Part shown: piece after piece, positions 51,920 through 61,000 of the stretch
Layout of the letters: the number at the start of each line of letters is the position of its first letter
Numbering within the stretch: the first letter of the stretch is position 1
Assembly (NCBI GenBank): GCA_937907395.1
Contig: CALCII010000015.1
Coordinates: 210,046 to 274,045, forward strand
Length of the DNA stretch: 64,000 bases
Origin: an uncultured Chitinophagaceae bacterium
Lineage (GTDB): Bacteria; Bacteroidota; Bacteroidia; Chitinophagales; Chitinophagaceae
Reading direction: 5' to 3'
Made by a program: the position numbers and the translations under genes
Notes under the pieces: generated by a model
Told to the model about the DNA's origin: nothing
The model's input: only the letters and a program-made list of their open reading frames with translations
Database searches by the model: none

Positions 51920-54316
51920 ATGGAGAATTTGCTTTATCTCGTTCCGGCTATGGCAGTAATTGGTCTGCTGTACACCTTTGTAAAATTCAGCTGGGTTTCT
52001 AAACAGGACGCAGGAAATGAGCGTATGCAGGAAATCAGCAAGCATATTGCTGAAGGTGCAATGGCGTTCCTGAAAGCCGAGTGGAAAATCCTTGGATATT
52101 TTGTAGCTATTGTAGCAATCTTACTGGGTGTAATGGCTACCGCTAATCACAACAGCCATTGGAGTATTGCCATTGCATTTGTATTTGGAGCGGTTTTCAG
52201 TGCCACAGCAGGTTATATTGGTATGAATATCGCTACACGCAGTAACGTACGTACCGCCCAGGCAGCCCGCAGCAGCCTCAGCAAAGCGTTGAATGTATCG
52301 TTCACTGGTGGATCTGTAATGGGTTTAGGCGTTGCCGGTTTGGCGGTACTTGGATTGGGCAGCTTATTCATCATTCTCAAGGCATTGTTTGTTCCTGCCG
52401 GAGCCAGCGTGAATGGTCCGGAAATGCTGAAAGCAATTGAAGTTTTAACCGGTTTCTCGCTGGGTGCCGAAAGTATTGCACTGTTTGCACGTGTGGGAGG
52501 CGGTATTTATACGAAGGCAGCCGACGTAGGTGCCGACCTGGTAGGTAAAGTGGAAGCAGGTATTCCTGAAGACGACCCCCGTAACCCGGCCACCATTGCC
52601 GATAACGTAGGTGACAACGTAGGTGACGTTGCAGGTATGGGTGCCGATCTGTTCGGTTCTTATGTAGCTACAGTTCTTGCTACCATGGTATTGGGACAGG
52701 AAACAATCTCCGTTGATAATTTTGGCGGACTGGCTCCTATCCTCCTTCCTATGTTGATCGCAGGGGTGGGTATCCTGTTTTCTATTATCGGCACCTGGTT
52801 TGTTCGAATTAACGATAATGCAGGTATCAGTACATCTGTTGTTCAGAAAGCCCTTAATATGGGTAACTGGGGATCAATTGTATTGACAGCAATTGCTTCA
52901 ATTGGCCTTGTATATTATATTCTTCCCGAATCAATGATTCTGCGTGGACAGGAATTCACCAAATGGGGTGTGCTGGGTGCTATTGCAGTAGGTTTGGTGG
53001 TTGGTACTTTGATGAGTATCATTACCGAATATTACACCGCTATGGGCAAGCGCCCTGTAAACCTGATTGTGAAAAAATCAGGGACCGGACATGCTACCAA
53101 CGTAATTGGAGGTTTAGCAATGGGCATGGAATCTACTTTTCTTCCAATTCTCGTATTAGCTGCTGGTATTTATGGATCATTCTTATGTGCCGGATTATAT
53201 GGTGTGGCTATTGCTGCTGCCGGTATGATGGCTACCACAGCTATGCAATTGGCCATTGATGCCTTTGGTCCTATTGCTGATAACGCAGGTGGTATTGCAG
53301 AAATGAGTGAACTACCAAAGGACGTTCGTGAAAAAACAGACGTACTGGATGCGGTTGGTAACACAACAGCAGCAACCGGGAAAGGTTTTGCCATTGCTTC
53401 TGCTGCCCTCACAGCATTAGCTTTGTTTGCCGCCTTTGTTGGCGTGGCAGGCATCAGCGGTATTGATATTTATAAAGCTGATGTGTTATCCAGTTTATTT
53501 GTAGGTGCGATGATTCCATTCCTCTTTTCTTCTCTTGCCATACGTGCAGTAGGCGAAGCAGCCATGAGCATGGTAGAAGAAGTTCGTCGTCAGTTCCGCA
53601 CTATTCCTGGTATTATGGAAGGTACAGGCACACCTGAATACGATAAATGTGTTGCCATCTCAACAGATGCTTCTATCAAGAAAATGCTGTTACCCGGTTC
53701 TATTGCCATTGTGTCTCCTTTGCTGGTTGGCTTTCTTTTCGGACCAGAAGCATTAGGAGGTTTCCTGGCAGGCGCTACAGTAAGTGGTGTTTTAATGGGA
53801 ATGTTCCAGAATAATGCCGGTGGTGCATGGGATAACGCAAAGAAAAGTTTTGAAAAGGGAGTTGAAATCAATGGTGAAATCTTCTATAAAAAATCAGAAC
53901 CACACAAGGCTTCTGTAACAGGCGATACCGTTGGTGATCCTTTTAAAGACACTTCCGGTCCTTCTATGAACATCCTGATCAAACTGATGTCAATTGTATC
54001 TTTGGTTATTGCCCCTACTCTTGCACAGATGTATGGACATGGCACACACGGACAGGCAAACAAACAACAGGTTGAAGTGAATGTAAAAATGGAAGAAGGA
54101 ACTGATTACATTCAGAATGTGGATGTAAACAACCCGTTTGTTGCTGCTTTATTAAAAGACAGCCTCATTGGCAAAGAAGGTTTTTCTCTTTCTTTAAAGA
54201 ATGATAGCCTTGTAATTAACGGCACACTGCAATCAAAAGAAGTGTTAGACAAATACCGCTCTTTGTTAGAAGGCAAAACAGATTTAAATATTGAAATGAA
54301 AACAACAAAACAATAA
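51920..54316 (+). CDS. hppA: Membrane-bound ion-pumping pyrophosphatase, K+-dependent type
   Basis: 798 residues and about 16 membrane helices. The pyrophosphate site DVGADLVGKVEAGIPEDDPRNPATIADNVGDNVGD (from about 202) is complete. GNTTAATGKG near 480 has Ala where K+-independent enzymes have Lys, which marks the K+-dependent class. It pumps H+ and/or Na+ using pyrophosphate; the ion cannot be decided here. The last 90 residues (after MYGHGTHG, about 707) form a soluble extension with NVKMEEGTDYIQNVDV and SLSLKNDSLVINGTLQSKEVLDKYRSLLEGK that the core enzyme does not need. Single gene with its own terminator. Confidence 0.96.
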   Translation: MENLLYLVPAMAVIGLLYTFVKFSWVSKQDAGNERMQEISKHIAEGAMAFLKAEWKILGYFVAIVAILLGVMATANHNSHWSIAIAFVFGAVFSATAGYIGMNIATRSNVRTAQAARSSLSKALNVSFTGGSVMGLGVAGLAVLGLGSLFIILKALFVPAGASVNGPEMLKAIEVLTGFSLGAESIALFARVGGGIYTKAADVGADLVGKVEAGIPEDDPRNPATIADNVGDNVGDVAGMGADLFGSYVATVLATMVLGQETISVDNFGGLAPILLPMLIAGVGILFSIIGTWFVRINDNAGISTSVVQKALNMGNWGSIVLTAIASIGLVYYILPESMILRGQEFTKWGVLGAIAVGLVVGTLMSIITEYYTAMGKRPVNLIVKKSGTGHATNVIGGLAMGMESTFLPILVLAAGIYGSFLCAGLYGVAIAAAGMMATTAMQLAIDAFGPIADNAGGIAEMSELPKDVREKTDVLDAVGNTTAATGKGFAIASAALTALALFAAFVGVAGISGIDIYKADVLSSLFVGAMIPFLFSSLAIRAVGEAAMSMVEEVRRQFRTIPGIMEGTGTPEYDKCVAISTDASIKKMLLPGSIAIVSPLLVGFLFGPEALGGFLAGATVSGVLMGMFQNNAGGAWDNAKKSFEKGVEINGEIFYKKSEPHKASVTGDTVGDPFKDTSGPSMNILIKLMSIVSLVIAPTLAQMYGHGTHGQANKQQVEVNVKMEEGTDYIQNVDVNNPFVAALLKDSLIGKEGFSLSLKNDSLVINGTLQSKEVLDKYRSLLEGKTDLNIEMKTTKQ

Positions 54317-54351
54317 GTTGTTGCAACCTTTCAATTAATTATACCGACTTA

Positions 54352-54413
54352 GGTCTGTCGAATCAGACCATTATCATTAAGTCCCTGTATTTCTATACGG
54401 GGGCTTATTTTTT
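54352..54413 (+). terminator. Double hairpin terminator of hppA
   Basis: A first hairpin GGTCTG-TCGAAT-CAGACC (54352-54369) is followed by AAGTCCCTGTAT / ATACGGGGGCTT (54379-54406; two G-T pairs, four-base loop) and a T-run. The second is a Rho-independent terminator. Confidence 0.85.
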
Positions 54414-54518
54414 TCAGAGTCATATACTCTCCCATTCAGTTTATTTATCCTCTCCTTTGCTATCAGATGATCCGTATTTGTTAAGAACTTTTGAATTTTC
54501 TTAAACGGCATTCATTTT

Positions 54519-54534
54519 TACGAACCAAATCGTA
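54519..54534. promoter_or_regulatory. BlaI-type operator 1
   Basis: TACGA-ACCAAA-TCGTA, a dyad with five-base arms. Its right arm overlaps a TATATTTG -7 box (54533-54540). Centre-to-centre distance to operator 2 is 23 bases, about two helical turns. Confidence 0.65.
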
Positions 54535-54540
54535 TATTTG

Positions 54541-54558
54541 ATACGAAACAAATCGTAT
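54541..54558. promoter_or_regulatory. BlaI-type operator 2
   Basis: ATACGA-AACAAA-TCGTAT, a dyad with six-base arms, ending three bases before the regulator's ATG. It covers the predicted transcription start just after the TATATTTG -7 box, so binding should shut off the regulator/M56 operon. Confidence 0.68.
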
Positions 54559-54560
54559 AT

Positions 54561-54941
54561 ATGAGCCAGAAACAACCCAAACCCACAGAAAGCGAACTGG
54601 ACATACTTAAGATTCTGTGGGAAAGAGGCGAAGCAACCGTAAGGGACGTTCATGAGGAACTCAGCAAAACGAAAGATGCGGGCTACACCACCACCCTTAA
54701 ACTGATGCAGATCATGCATGAAAAAGGGATGGTTGCCAGGGATGAAAGCAGCAAAACACATAAATATTCCCCGCTTTTATCGCAGGAAAAGACCCGGCAA
54801 CAGTTTATGGGACGGATGATTGATACATTGTTCCAGGGATCTTCATCTCAACTGGTGATGCAGGCGTTGGGTAACCACAAAACATCGCCTGAAGAACTGG
54901 ACGAAATTCAACGCTTAATTGATCAACTGAAGAAACAATAA
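54561..54941 (+). CDS. BlaI/MecI/CopY family repressor
   Basis: 126 residues. A winged helix with TESELDILKILWERGEATVRDVHEELSKTKDAGYTTTLKLMQIMHEKGMV is followed by the dimerisation tail TLFQGSSSQLVMQAL ... EIQRLIDQLKK. It should bind the two dyads directly upstream and repress its own operon, and be cleaved or released upon signalling by the M56 partner, by analogy with BlaI-BlaR1. Six bases before the M56 gene. Confidence 0.93.
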   Translation: MSQKQPKPTESELDILKILWERGEATVRDVHEELSKTKDAGYTTTLKLMQIMHEKGMVARDESSKTHKYSPLLSQEKTRQQFMGRMIDTLFQGSSSQLVMQALGNHKTSPEELDEIQRLIDQLKKQ

Positions 54942-54947
54942 GCAACA

Positions 54948-56924
54948 ATGCAACTGCTGTTCCAATCAGCTTTTCTGCAGGCATTGGGCCGTGCAATACT
55001 CGACAGCATCTGGCAGATGTTGCTACTTTTTCTTTTGTACCACTTTATACTTTGGTTGGGACGAATAAAAAGTGCGACGGTTAAAAATTTTCTATCAACA
55101 GTTGCCGTCTTCACAGGCTTTATTGTTTTTCTGATATCGTTTGTACGCTATTACATCAGCTCAACAACTATGTTATCGCTGGTAATTGAACAAAATGGCG
55201 ATCACAATCAGATGCTCAGCAACTTTGCCTTAAATCAGCAATGGAAATTATTGCTCAACTGGATGGAGTACAAACTCAACCTGGTGATCCCCTATCTTTC
55301 TGTAGCTTACCTGTTTATCCTGAGCTGGTTTGTGTTCCGTTTGGCGATGGAAATGAGATTGGCAAAAATGCTGAGGCACAGGGGCATTCAATCTGTAAGT
55401 GAAGACCTGAATGATTTTTTTGAATACCTGGTTCAACAGGTAGGCGTTGAAAAAAAAGTGTTGCTCTATTTGAGTTCAAAAGTTGACATCCCTTCCACAT
55501 TAGGATTTTTTAAACCGCTCGTACTTTTACCTGTTGCAGCAATAAATCATCTTTCACCGGCTCAGCTGGAAGCTGTTTTATTACATGAACTGGCACATAT
55601 CAAACGCAATGATTATTTCTGGAATATTGGCCTTACGATAACAGAGACGATTCTTTTCTTCAACCCTTTTGCACAATTACTCATCAATACTGCCCGTAAA
55701 GAAAGAGAAAACAGTTGTGATGATATGGTAATGCAATTGCAACAGAACGCACCAGTTTATGCAGAGGCATTATTGAATGTTGAAAAAGCAAGATTGATAC
55801 AACCACGGATTGTAATGGCATTGGGCCAGCCTCAACAACATTTACTGGCATACCGTATTAAACGAATACTAAATGTGCCGGTCGAGAAAAACAAAATCAG
55901 TAACCGTATTCTGGCATTAGTACTGGTAACCATTCTTTTTGGCCTTACCGGCTGGCTGGTAAAACATAAACAAAAAGAAACATCAGGTACAAACGCTACC
56001 AATAAAACAGTTCTCACCTCTCACTCCGGAACATTTCTTATTCAACCCGACATTGCTTTACAGCAAAATAAACAAGCCATTACGTTAAGGGATCAGAAAC
56101 GAAAGATGCAACTTGAAATTAAAAAAAGTATTACAGACCAAAATTTCATCGTTACTTCCGATGATATGGAGAAAGAGGTGACAGTTGATAAAATATTCTT
56201 CAAAGAACTTCCACCCGAATGGCTGGAATCATTTCTTACAGGTGAACATCCTTCACCGCCTCCTCCTCCGCCCTCATCAGCTACTTATCAAGATCCCGGC
56301 ACAATGATGAAATGGCACTTCGACTCCGCTCAAAAAAAGTACAAAGAATGGATGGCTAAAACGAACGAAGTTCAAAACAGAAAGCGGATGGCAATTGAAC
56401 AAAGAATGTATAACAGGCCCGGGCAACAACATTCAGATTATCGTTATTTCTTTAAAAAAGAAAGAACAGATTCACTTCTTAGTAAAATCAAAGAATTCAC
56501 CCCGGATCAGTTTATTGGATTTGTTGAAGAACCTTTCTATCCTGTATTTGAGTACCCTGAATATACCGCAGGACAAAACAAGAAACAATCGGATTCAATG
56601 AAAGATCAGCAGCAGCGTTTCCATAAAAAACAAATGCTTTTTAAATTCAAACAGGATTCGCTTCGCAGGAAACTGAACGACCGGTTGCAAAACCTTCCTT
56701 ATATCGCATTCAATGAAATGAAATTACCTGTTCTTCCTCCAGACGGACAAGCAATGGAATTAATTATTGAAAACGATCATGTGCTGATAAATGGAGTGCC
56801 GGTTCAAACGATGCGCCCACAAACTCCTCCACGAACAGATACACGTGTTCAGGAAAATCAACCACAGCAACAACCATCACAACCAACCAGGCGGATAAAG
56901 CATATTGAAATCATTCGTTTGTAA
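54948..56924 (+). CDS. BlaR1-like M56 family membrane metallopeptidase
   Basis: 658 residues. Four membrane segments in the first 320 residues surround the zinc site HELAH at 213-217 (LLHELAHIKRNDYFWN), with the downstream ERENSCDD. The C-terminal 330 residues are periplasmic and rich in Gln, Lys, Pro and Met (PPPPPPSSATYQDP; TPPRTDTRVQENQPQQQPSQPTRR), without a penicillin-binding domain. It therefore senses something other than beta-lactams, or is a generic envelope-stress protease that inactivates the BlaI-type repressor. Confidence 0.9.
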   Translation: MQLLFQSAFLQALGRAILDSIWQMLLLFLLYHFILWLGRIKSATVKNFLSTVAVFTGFIVFLISFVRYYISSTTMLSLVIEQNGDHNQMLSNFALNQQWKLLLNWMEYKLNLVIPYLSVAYLFILSWFVFRLAMEMRLAKMLRHRGIQSVSEDLNDFFEYLVQQVGVEKKVLLYLSSKVDIPSTLGFFKPLVLLPVAAINHLSPAQLEAVLLHELAHIKRNDYFWNIGLTITETILFFNPFAQLLINTARKERENSCDDMVMQLQQNAPVYAEALLNVEKARLIQPRIVMALGQPQQHLLAYRIKRILNVPVEKNKISNRILALVLVTILFGLTGWLVKHKQKETSGTNATNKTVLTSHSGTFLIQPDIALQQNKQAITLRDQKRKMQLEIKKSITDQNFIVTSDDMEKEVTVDKIFFKELPPEWLESFLTGEHPSPPPPPPSSATYQDPGTMMKWHFDSAQKKYKEWMAKTNEVQNRKRMAIEQRMYNRPGQQHSDYRYFFKKERTDSLLSKIKEFTPDQFIGFVEEPFYPVFEYPEYTAGQNKKQSDSMKDQQQRFHKKQMLFKFKQDSLRRKLNDRLQNLPYIAFNEMKLPVLPPDGQAMELIIENDHVLINGVPVQTMRPQTPPRTDTRVQENQPQQQPSQPTRRIKHIEIIRL

Positions 56925-58001
56925 TTACCAAACTCTTGTAGGGCAAAGGTCGCCGTACTTATTGCCTAATGTAAAGCCTAAAACAATTTCATGGGATCCC
57001 TTTTGCATATAGGGAAGCAGGTAGCTTTGCTGCTTATTAAAGTAAGTGTCGTATGAATAACTGATGTTGAATTTAGATGAAATATTCACTCCTGCCATAG
57101 CAGCCAACCCTTCTTTGATTCTGTAATTAGCCCCCAGCCAGATCCGGTCCTGGTATTGAGCTTTCACATTCACATCCATAAACATGGGCATGGAAGGAAT
57201 ATAACGAAACATAAATGATGGCAATACGCTAATGTCTTCGCTTGCCTGCATCCGGTACCCGGCTGTTACAAACACATGCGGTACAAGGCTCGATTTATTA
57301 AGCGATGTATTTTGCAACGGATACTTTGCCGGTATAATTTGCTGTGCAGATAAACCAGCAAAAAAACGATCGGAGTACAACCACAACCCTGCATTCAATT
57401 CTGGCTTGAGCTTCTGCATATTTGCAGCCGCAACAGAAATGGTTGGATCAAATGGATTCGCCAGAGTTACTTTAGTTGCATCGAGTGTTACCGAAGAAAA
57501 ACCGCCTGCAAAACCTGCAGAAAGATTGAGCTTCGATGATAAACCCATATGATAAGCATAAGAAGCAGTAACAAATAACCGATTAATATAACCTGTTTTG
57601 TAATTAATTACAGACCCTCCTATTCCATGATGTGGTTCGGCTGCGGTATAATCTTCCCAATAGGCTTTCCCTCTTGGATTTGTTCCCGGCACTTCAAATG
57701 ACGTGGCAGTAGTTCTGTAATCTTTCTTCCCTATAGGTGCATGAACACTTGCATAAATTGTTTGTGGTGCTCCGGGGAAATCAACCCATTGATTGCGGTA
57801 ACTCAACTTTATATCAGTATAATTTTCAATCCCCGTTAATGCAGGATTAATGATATAATTATTCATGATATACTGCGTATAGTGCGGGCGCTGTTGTGCC
57901 ATTACGTGAGCCGGTATCCATGCCAGGCAACATCCTGTTAACCATAACACCAGGTATATCCTGCTCACGTTCTCTCTATGTTTCCAGTACTTCAATTCCA
58001 T
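56925..58001 (-). CDS. PorP/SprF family T9SS outer-membrane protein
   Basis: 358 residues. A signal peptide ends VMAQQ, then the family start RPHYTQYIMNNYIINPALTGIENYTDIKLSYRNQWVDFPGAPQT. The rest is barrel strands ending EIVLGFTLGNKYG. The ATG overlaps the stop of the giant PKD protein by one base (TAATG), so they are coupled. SprF-type proteins anchor or help secrete the adjacent SprB-like adhesin in gliding Bacteroidota. Confidence 0.95.
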   Translation of the reverse strand: MELKYWKHRENVSRIYLVLWLTGCCLAWIPAHVMAQQRPHYTQYIMNNYIINPALTGIENYTDIKLSYRNQWVDFPGAPQTIYASVHAPIGKKDYRTTATSFEVPGTNPRGKAYWEDYTAAEPHHGIGGSVINYKTGYINRLFVTASYAYHMGLSSKLNLSAGFAGGFSSVTLDATKVTLANPFDPTISVAAANMQKLKPELNAGLWLYSDRFFAGLSAQQIIPAKYPLQNTSLNKSSLVPHVFVTAGYRMQASEDISVLPSFMFRYIPSMPMFMDVNVKAQYQDRIWLGANYRIKEGLAAMAGVNISSKFNISYSYDTYFNKQQSYLLPYMQKGSHEIVLGFTLGNKYGDLCPTRVW

Positions 58002-61000
58002 TATCTCAGGATCGTTACGTAGCCTTTCATTTTACCACGTTCATTTTTAGGATCAATCACATAATAATAAGTACCCGCAGGCAATGGATGTCCATTCCAG
58101 TTACCATCCCACGGTGTGGTATAACCGACAGAACGGTAAACAATCGTTCCTGCTGTGTTATAAACTTCTATAATACATCCGGGATAATCGCCCAGGTATT
58201 TGATTTCCCATCGGTCGTTAAATCCATCACCGTTTGGCGTAAATGTATTGGGTACCTGTGGGGCTTTCAGGATTTTTACAAATACATTATCAGATGTTTT
58301 ACATCCGCCCCTGCCCGTAACTGTAAGCGTATAGGTAATATCATCCTGCGGCTTCACAATAAGAGGATTCAATACATTTACATTGTTGAGGTATGTTGAT
58401 GGAGACCATAAATACTGAGGAGAGGTGGTTGATGCTTTTGCCCCTGCAATCGGCTTCACGGCATCCTGCAACATATAAAAATCAGGGCCCGCTGTTACCA
58501 CCGGGTAGGCCCATACATTGATTTGTTTCGTTGCCGTGTCGCTGATACATCCCTCTGTTGAATAAACAACGAGTTTTACAGTGAAAGATCCGTTGTTGGG
58601 ATATATATATGTTGGATTTCTTACAGAAGAATTGTCTCCGTTTCCAAATGACCAATTCCATTGATTAATGCCACGTACAATTCCGTTACTCTGATCGGTA
58701 AAGCGAATGGCATCACCCACACATATACTGTCTTTGTCGCTGATAAATGCTGCCTTAGGTTGCGGAAAGACATCCACTAATTGCTTCGTTAGTGAATCCA
58801 CACAATTATTCTCCGACCGTACAATCAACTGTACATTATATGGCCCCAGGTTGCTGTACTTATAAACGGGGTTTTTAAGTATGGAAGTGTCTGACTGAAC
58901 AGGATTCGCAAAGCCATCGCCAAAGTCCCACTTGTACGTAAAAGTAGATGCTGTTCCATCTGGTATAACAGACAGGTCTTTGAATGCTGCCTGTCCATCA
59001 GGCAAACAAACTTTCGGCAACTGGAAGTCTACCCTTGGTAATGGATGAATCTGCACTTGTTGAATTACAGGCAAACTTACACAACCACGGTCATTGGTTA
59101 CCGTTAGTTGCACATTGTAAGTTCCATAAGCTGCAAATACATGATTGACCGTTGGTGATGCTGTTGTTTGCACAGCCGACCCATCTGCATAATTCCAGTG
59201 CCATTGAGCAATGCCTGCTGCATTGGAAACGGAATTAACACCGGTAAACGCCACGGCATTTTTTTCACAGGTGGGCAACAGAACTTCCGGTTTGGCTATG
59301 GGTCTTGGCCACACTTCAATAGTTTGTTCAGAAAAATGTGTACATCCGTTTGCTGCATTGAATGTGTAACGGATTGTATGTATTCCTACACCGGCAACGG
59401 CAGGATCAAAAATTCCATTTGAAGAAACACCCGGACCAGAGAAAATACCCACTCCTGCTAACCCTCCTGTCTCACTCGCCTGGGTGATCTGCCTTGGTAC
59501 GGCATCCACACAAATTCCGGGGATTGGTAAAAATTGAGTGAGCGGACTGGCATTCACCACCATATTTTTCACCATATCATTTACACATATAATACCGGAA
59601 TAAGCCCTGAATCGTATACGGTACGTTTTTGTAACCGGCGATTGAAAATCGGGATAACGATGAGAATAGATTTTATTCGGCGATGGTGTTTCATCCGTTT
59701 CAAAAACAGTGGGGGCATTCACATCATCCCAATAAATTTCGATCTTGGTTACGTTTCCGAAATCAACAGTTGACAGGTTTTGAATCTGAACATCCTGGTT
59801 ACTGCAAAGTCCGTTTGTAGACAAAACTGCAAAATCAGATTTAGGAACAGAACCGTTAACAGTGAAAGGAATATTTAGAATTGAATCCTTACATCCATCT
59901 TTTGAAGTTACTGTTAATGACAACTGGTAATTATCAGCCTTATTGAATTTAATGGATGGATTCTTTGAAGTACTTATTGCTGGAACAGGAGCCGGACTAA
60001 CCGGAGGAGTGCCCGTATTAAACTTCCACAGATAAGTAAAGAGCGCTTCAGAATTGTCGGCAATTTTTGAAGTATCGGTAAAAATTGCTGCTGCATCAGT
60101 TAAACATACTTCAGGTAACAATGCACCCGGAACTGGTAATGGGTGAATCTGCACCGGCTTAATCATTGTATCGCTTTTACATCCCCTGCTACTCTCAACA
60201 AGCAATCGAACAACATAAGTTCCCCAGTTTGTATATACATGGTTAAAGGGAGATCCTGAATTCAGATTGCTCGTTGTTCCATCCCCAAGATTCCAGTTCC
60301 AACGCACAACTGTTCCGGAATCGGATGTTGACAAATTCGTAAATGTCACCTGGTTCTTCTCACAAAGCGGATTGGATACGCTGAAGTCTGCAACTGGTAA
60401 AGCATTCACAATAATCTTTTTCTCAATTGTATCGCTCACACAATTCTGATTCGTAAAAGCCCAATGCCTTATTGTATAGGTACCGGGCGAAGGAAAATTA
60501 AATACAGGGTTTTGAAGAGTGGATGTTCCCACCACCACATTTGAAGCATTGATGAAACGCCATTCCCATTTCACCACCGGATGTGTAAATCCATTGGTTC
60601 CGTCCTGCATCGATACATCGGTACGATAACAAACTTCTGTGGGAGCAGTGAATGCAGCTTTAGGCTGCGGATAAATTGTATTCTGAACTTTTGTAACCGA
60701 ATCCACACAACCAGCTGCAGAAGTCGTAATCAGTTTTATTGAATAAGGACCAACTGTTGAGTATTTATGAACCGGATTTATTAATGCAGATGAATTTAGT
60801 GGACCAGATGCAGGATCGCCAAAGTTCCAGGAATTTGTGTTGATTGTACCGGAGCTGATGGTGCTTGTATTCGTAAACTGTACATTACCATCCGGCAAAC
60901 AGGCAATACTCATTGAAAAATCGGGTGCCGGGTTAGGATTCACAAATACTGGTACTGTGTAAACAGGGCTAAAACAATTTGAATTTGTTTTCACCTGAAG

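Noticed and set aside
54561..56924. Beta-lactam resistance operon (BlaI-BlaR1 with a beta-lactamase)
   Set aside because: No beta-lactamase gene follows, and the M56 protein lacks a penicillin-binding sensor domain.
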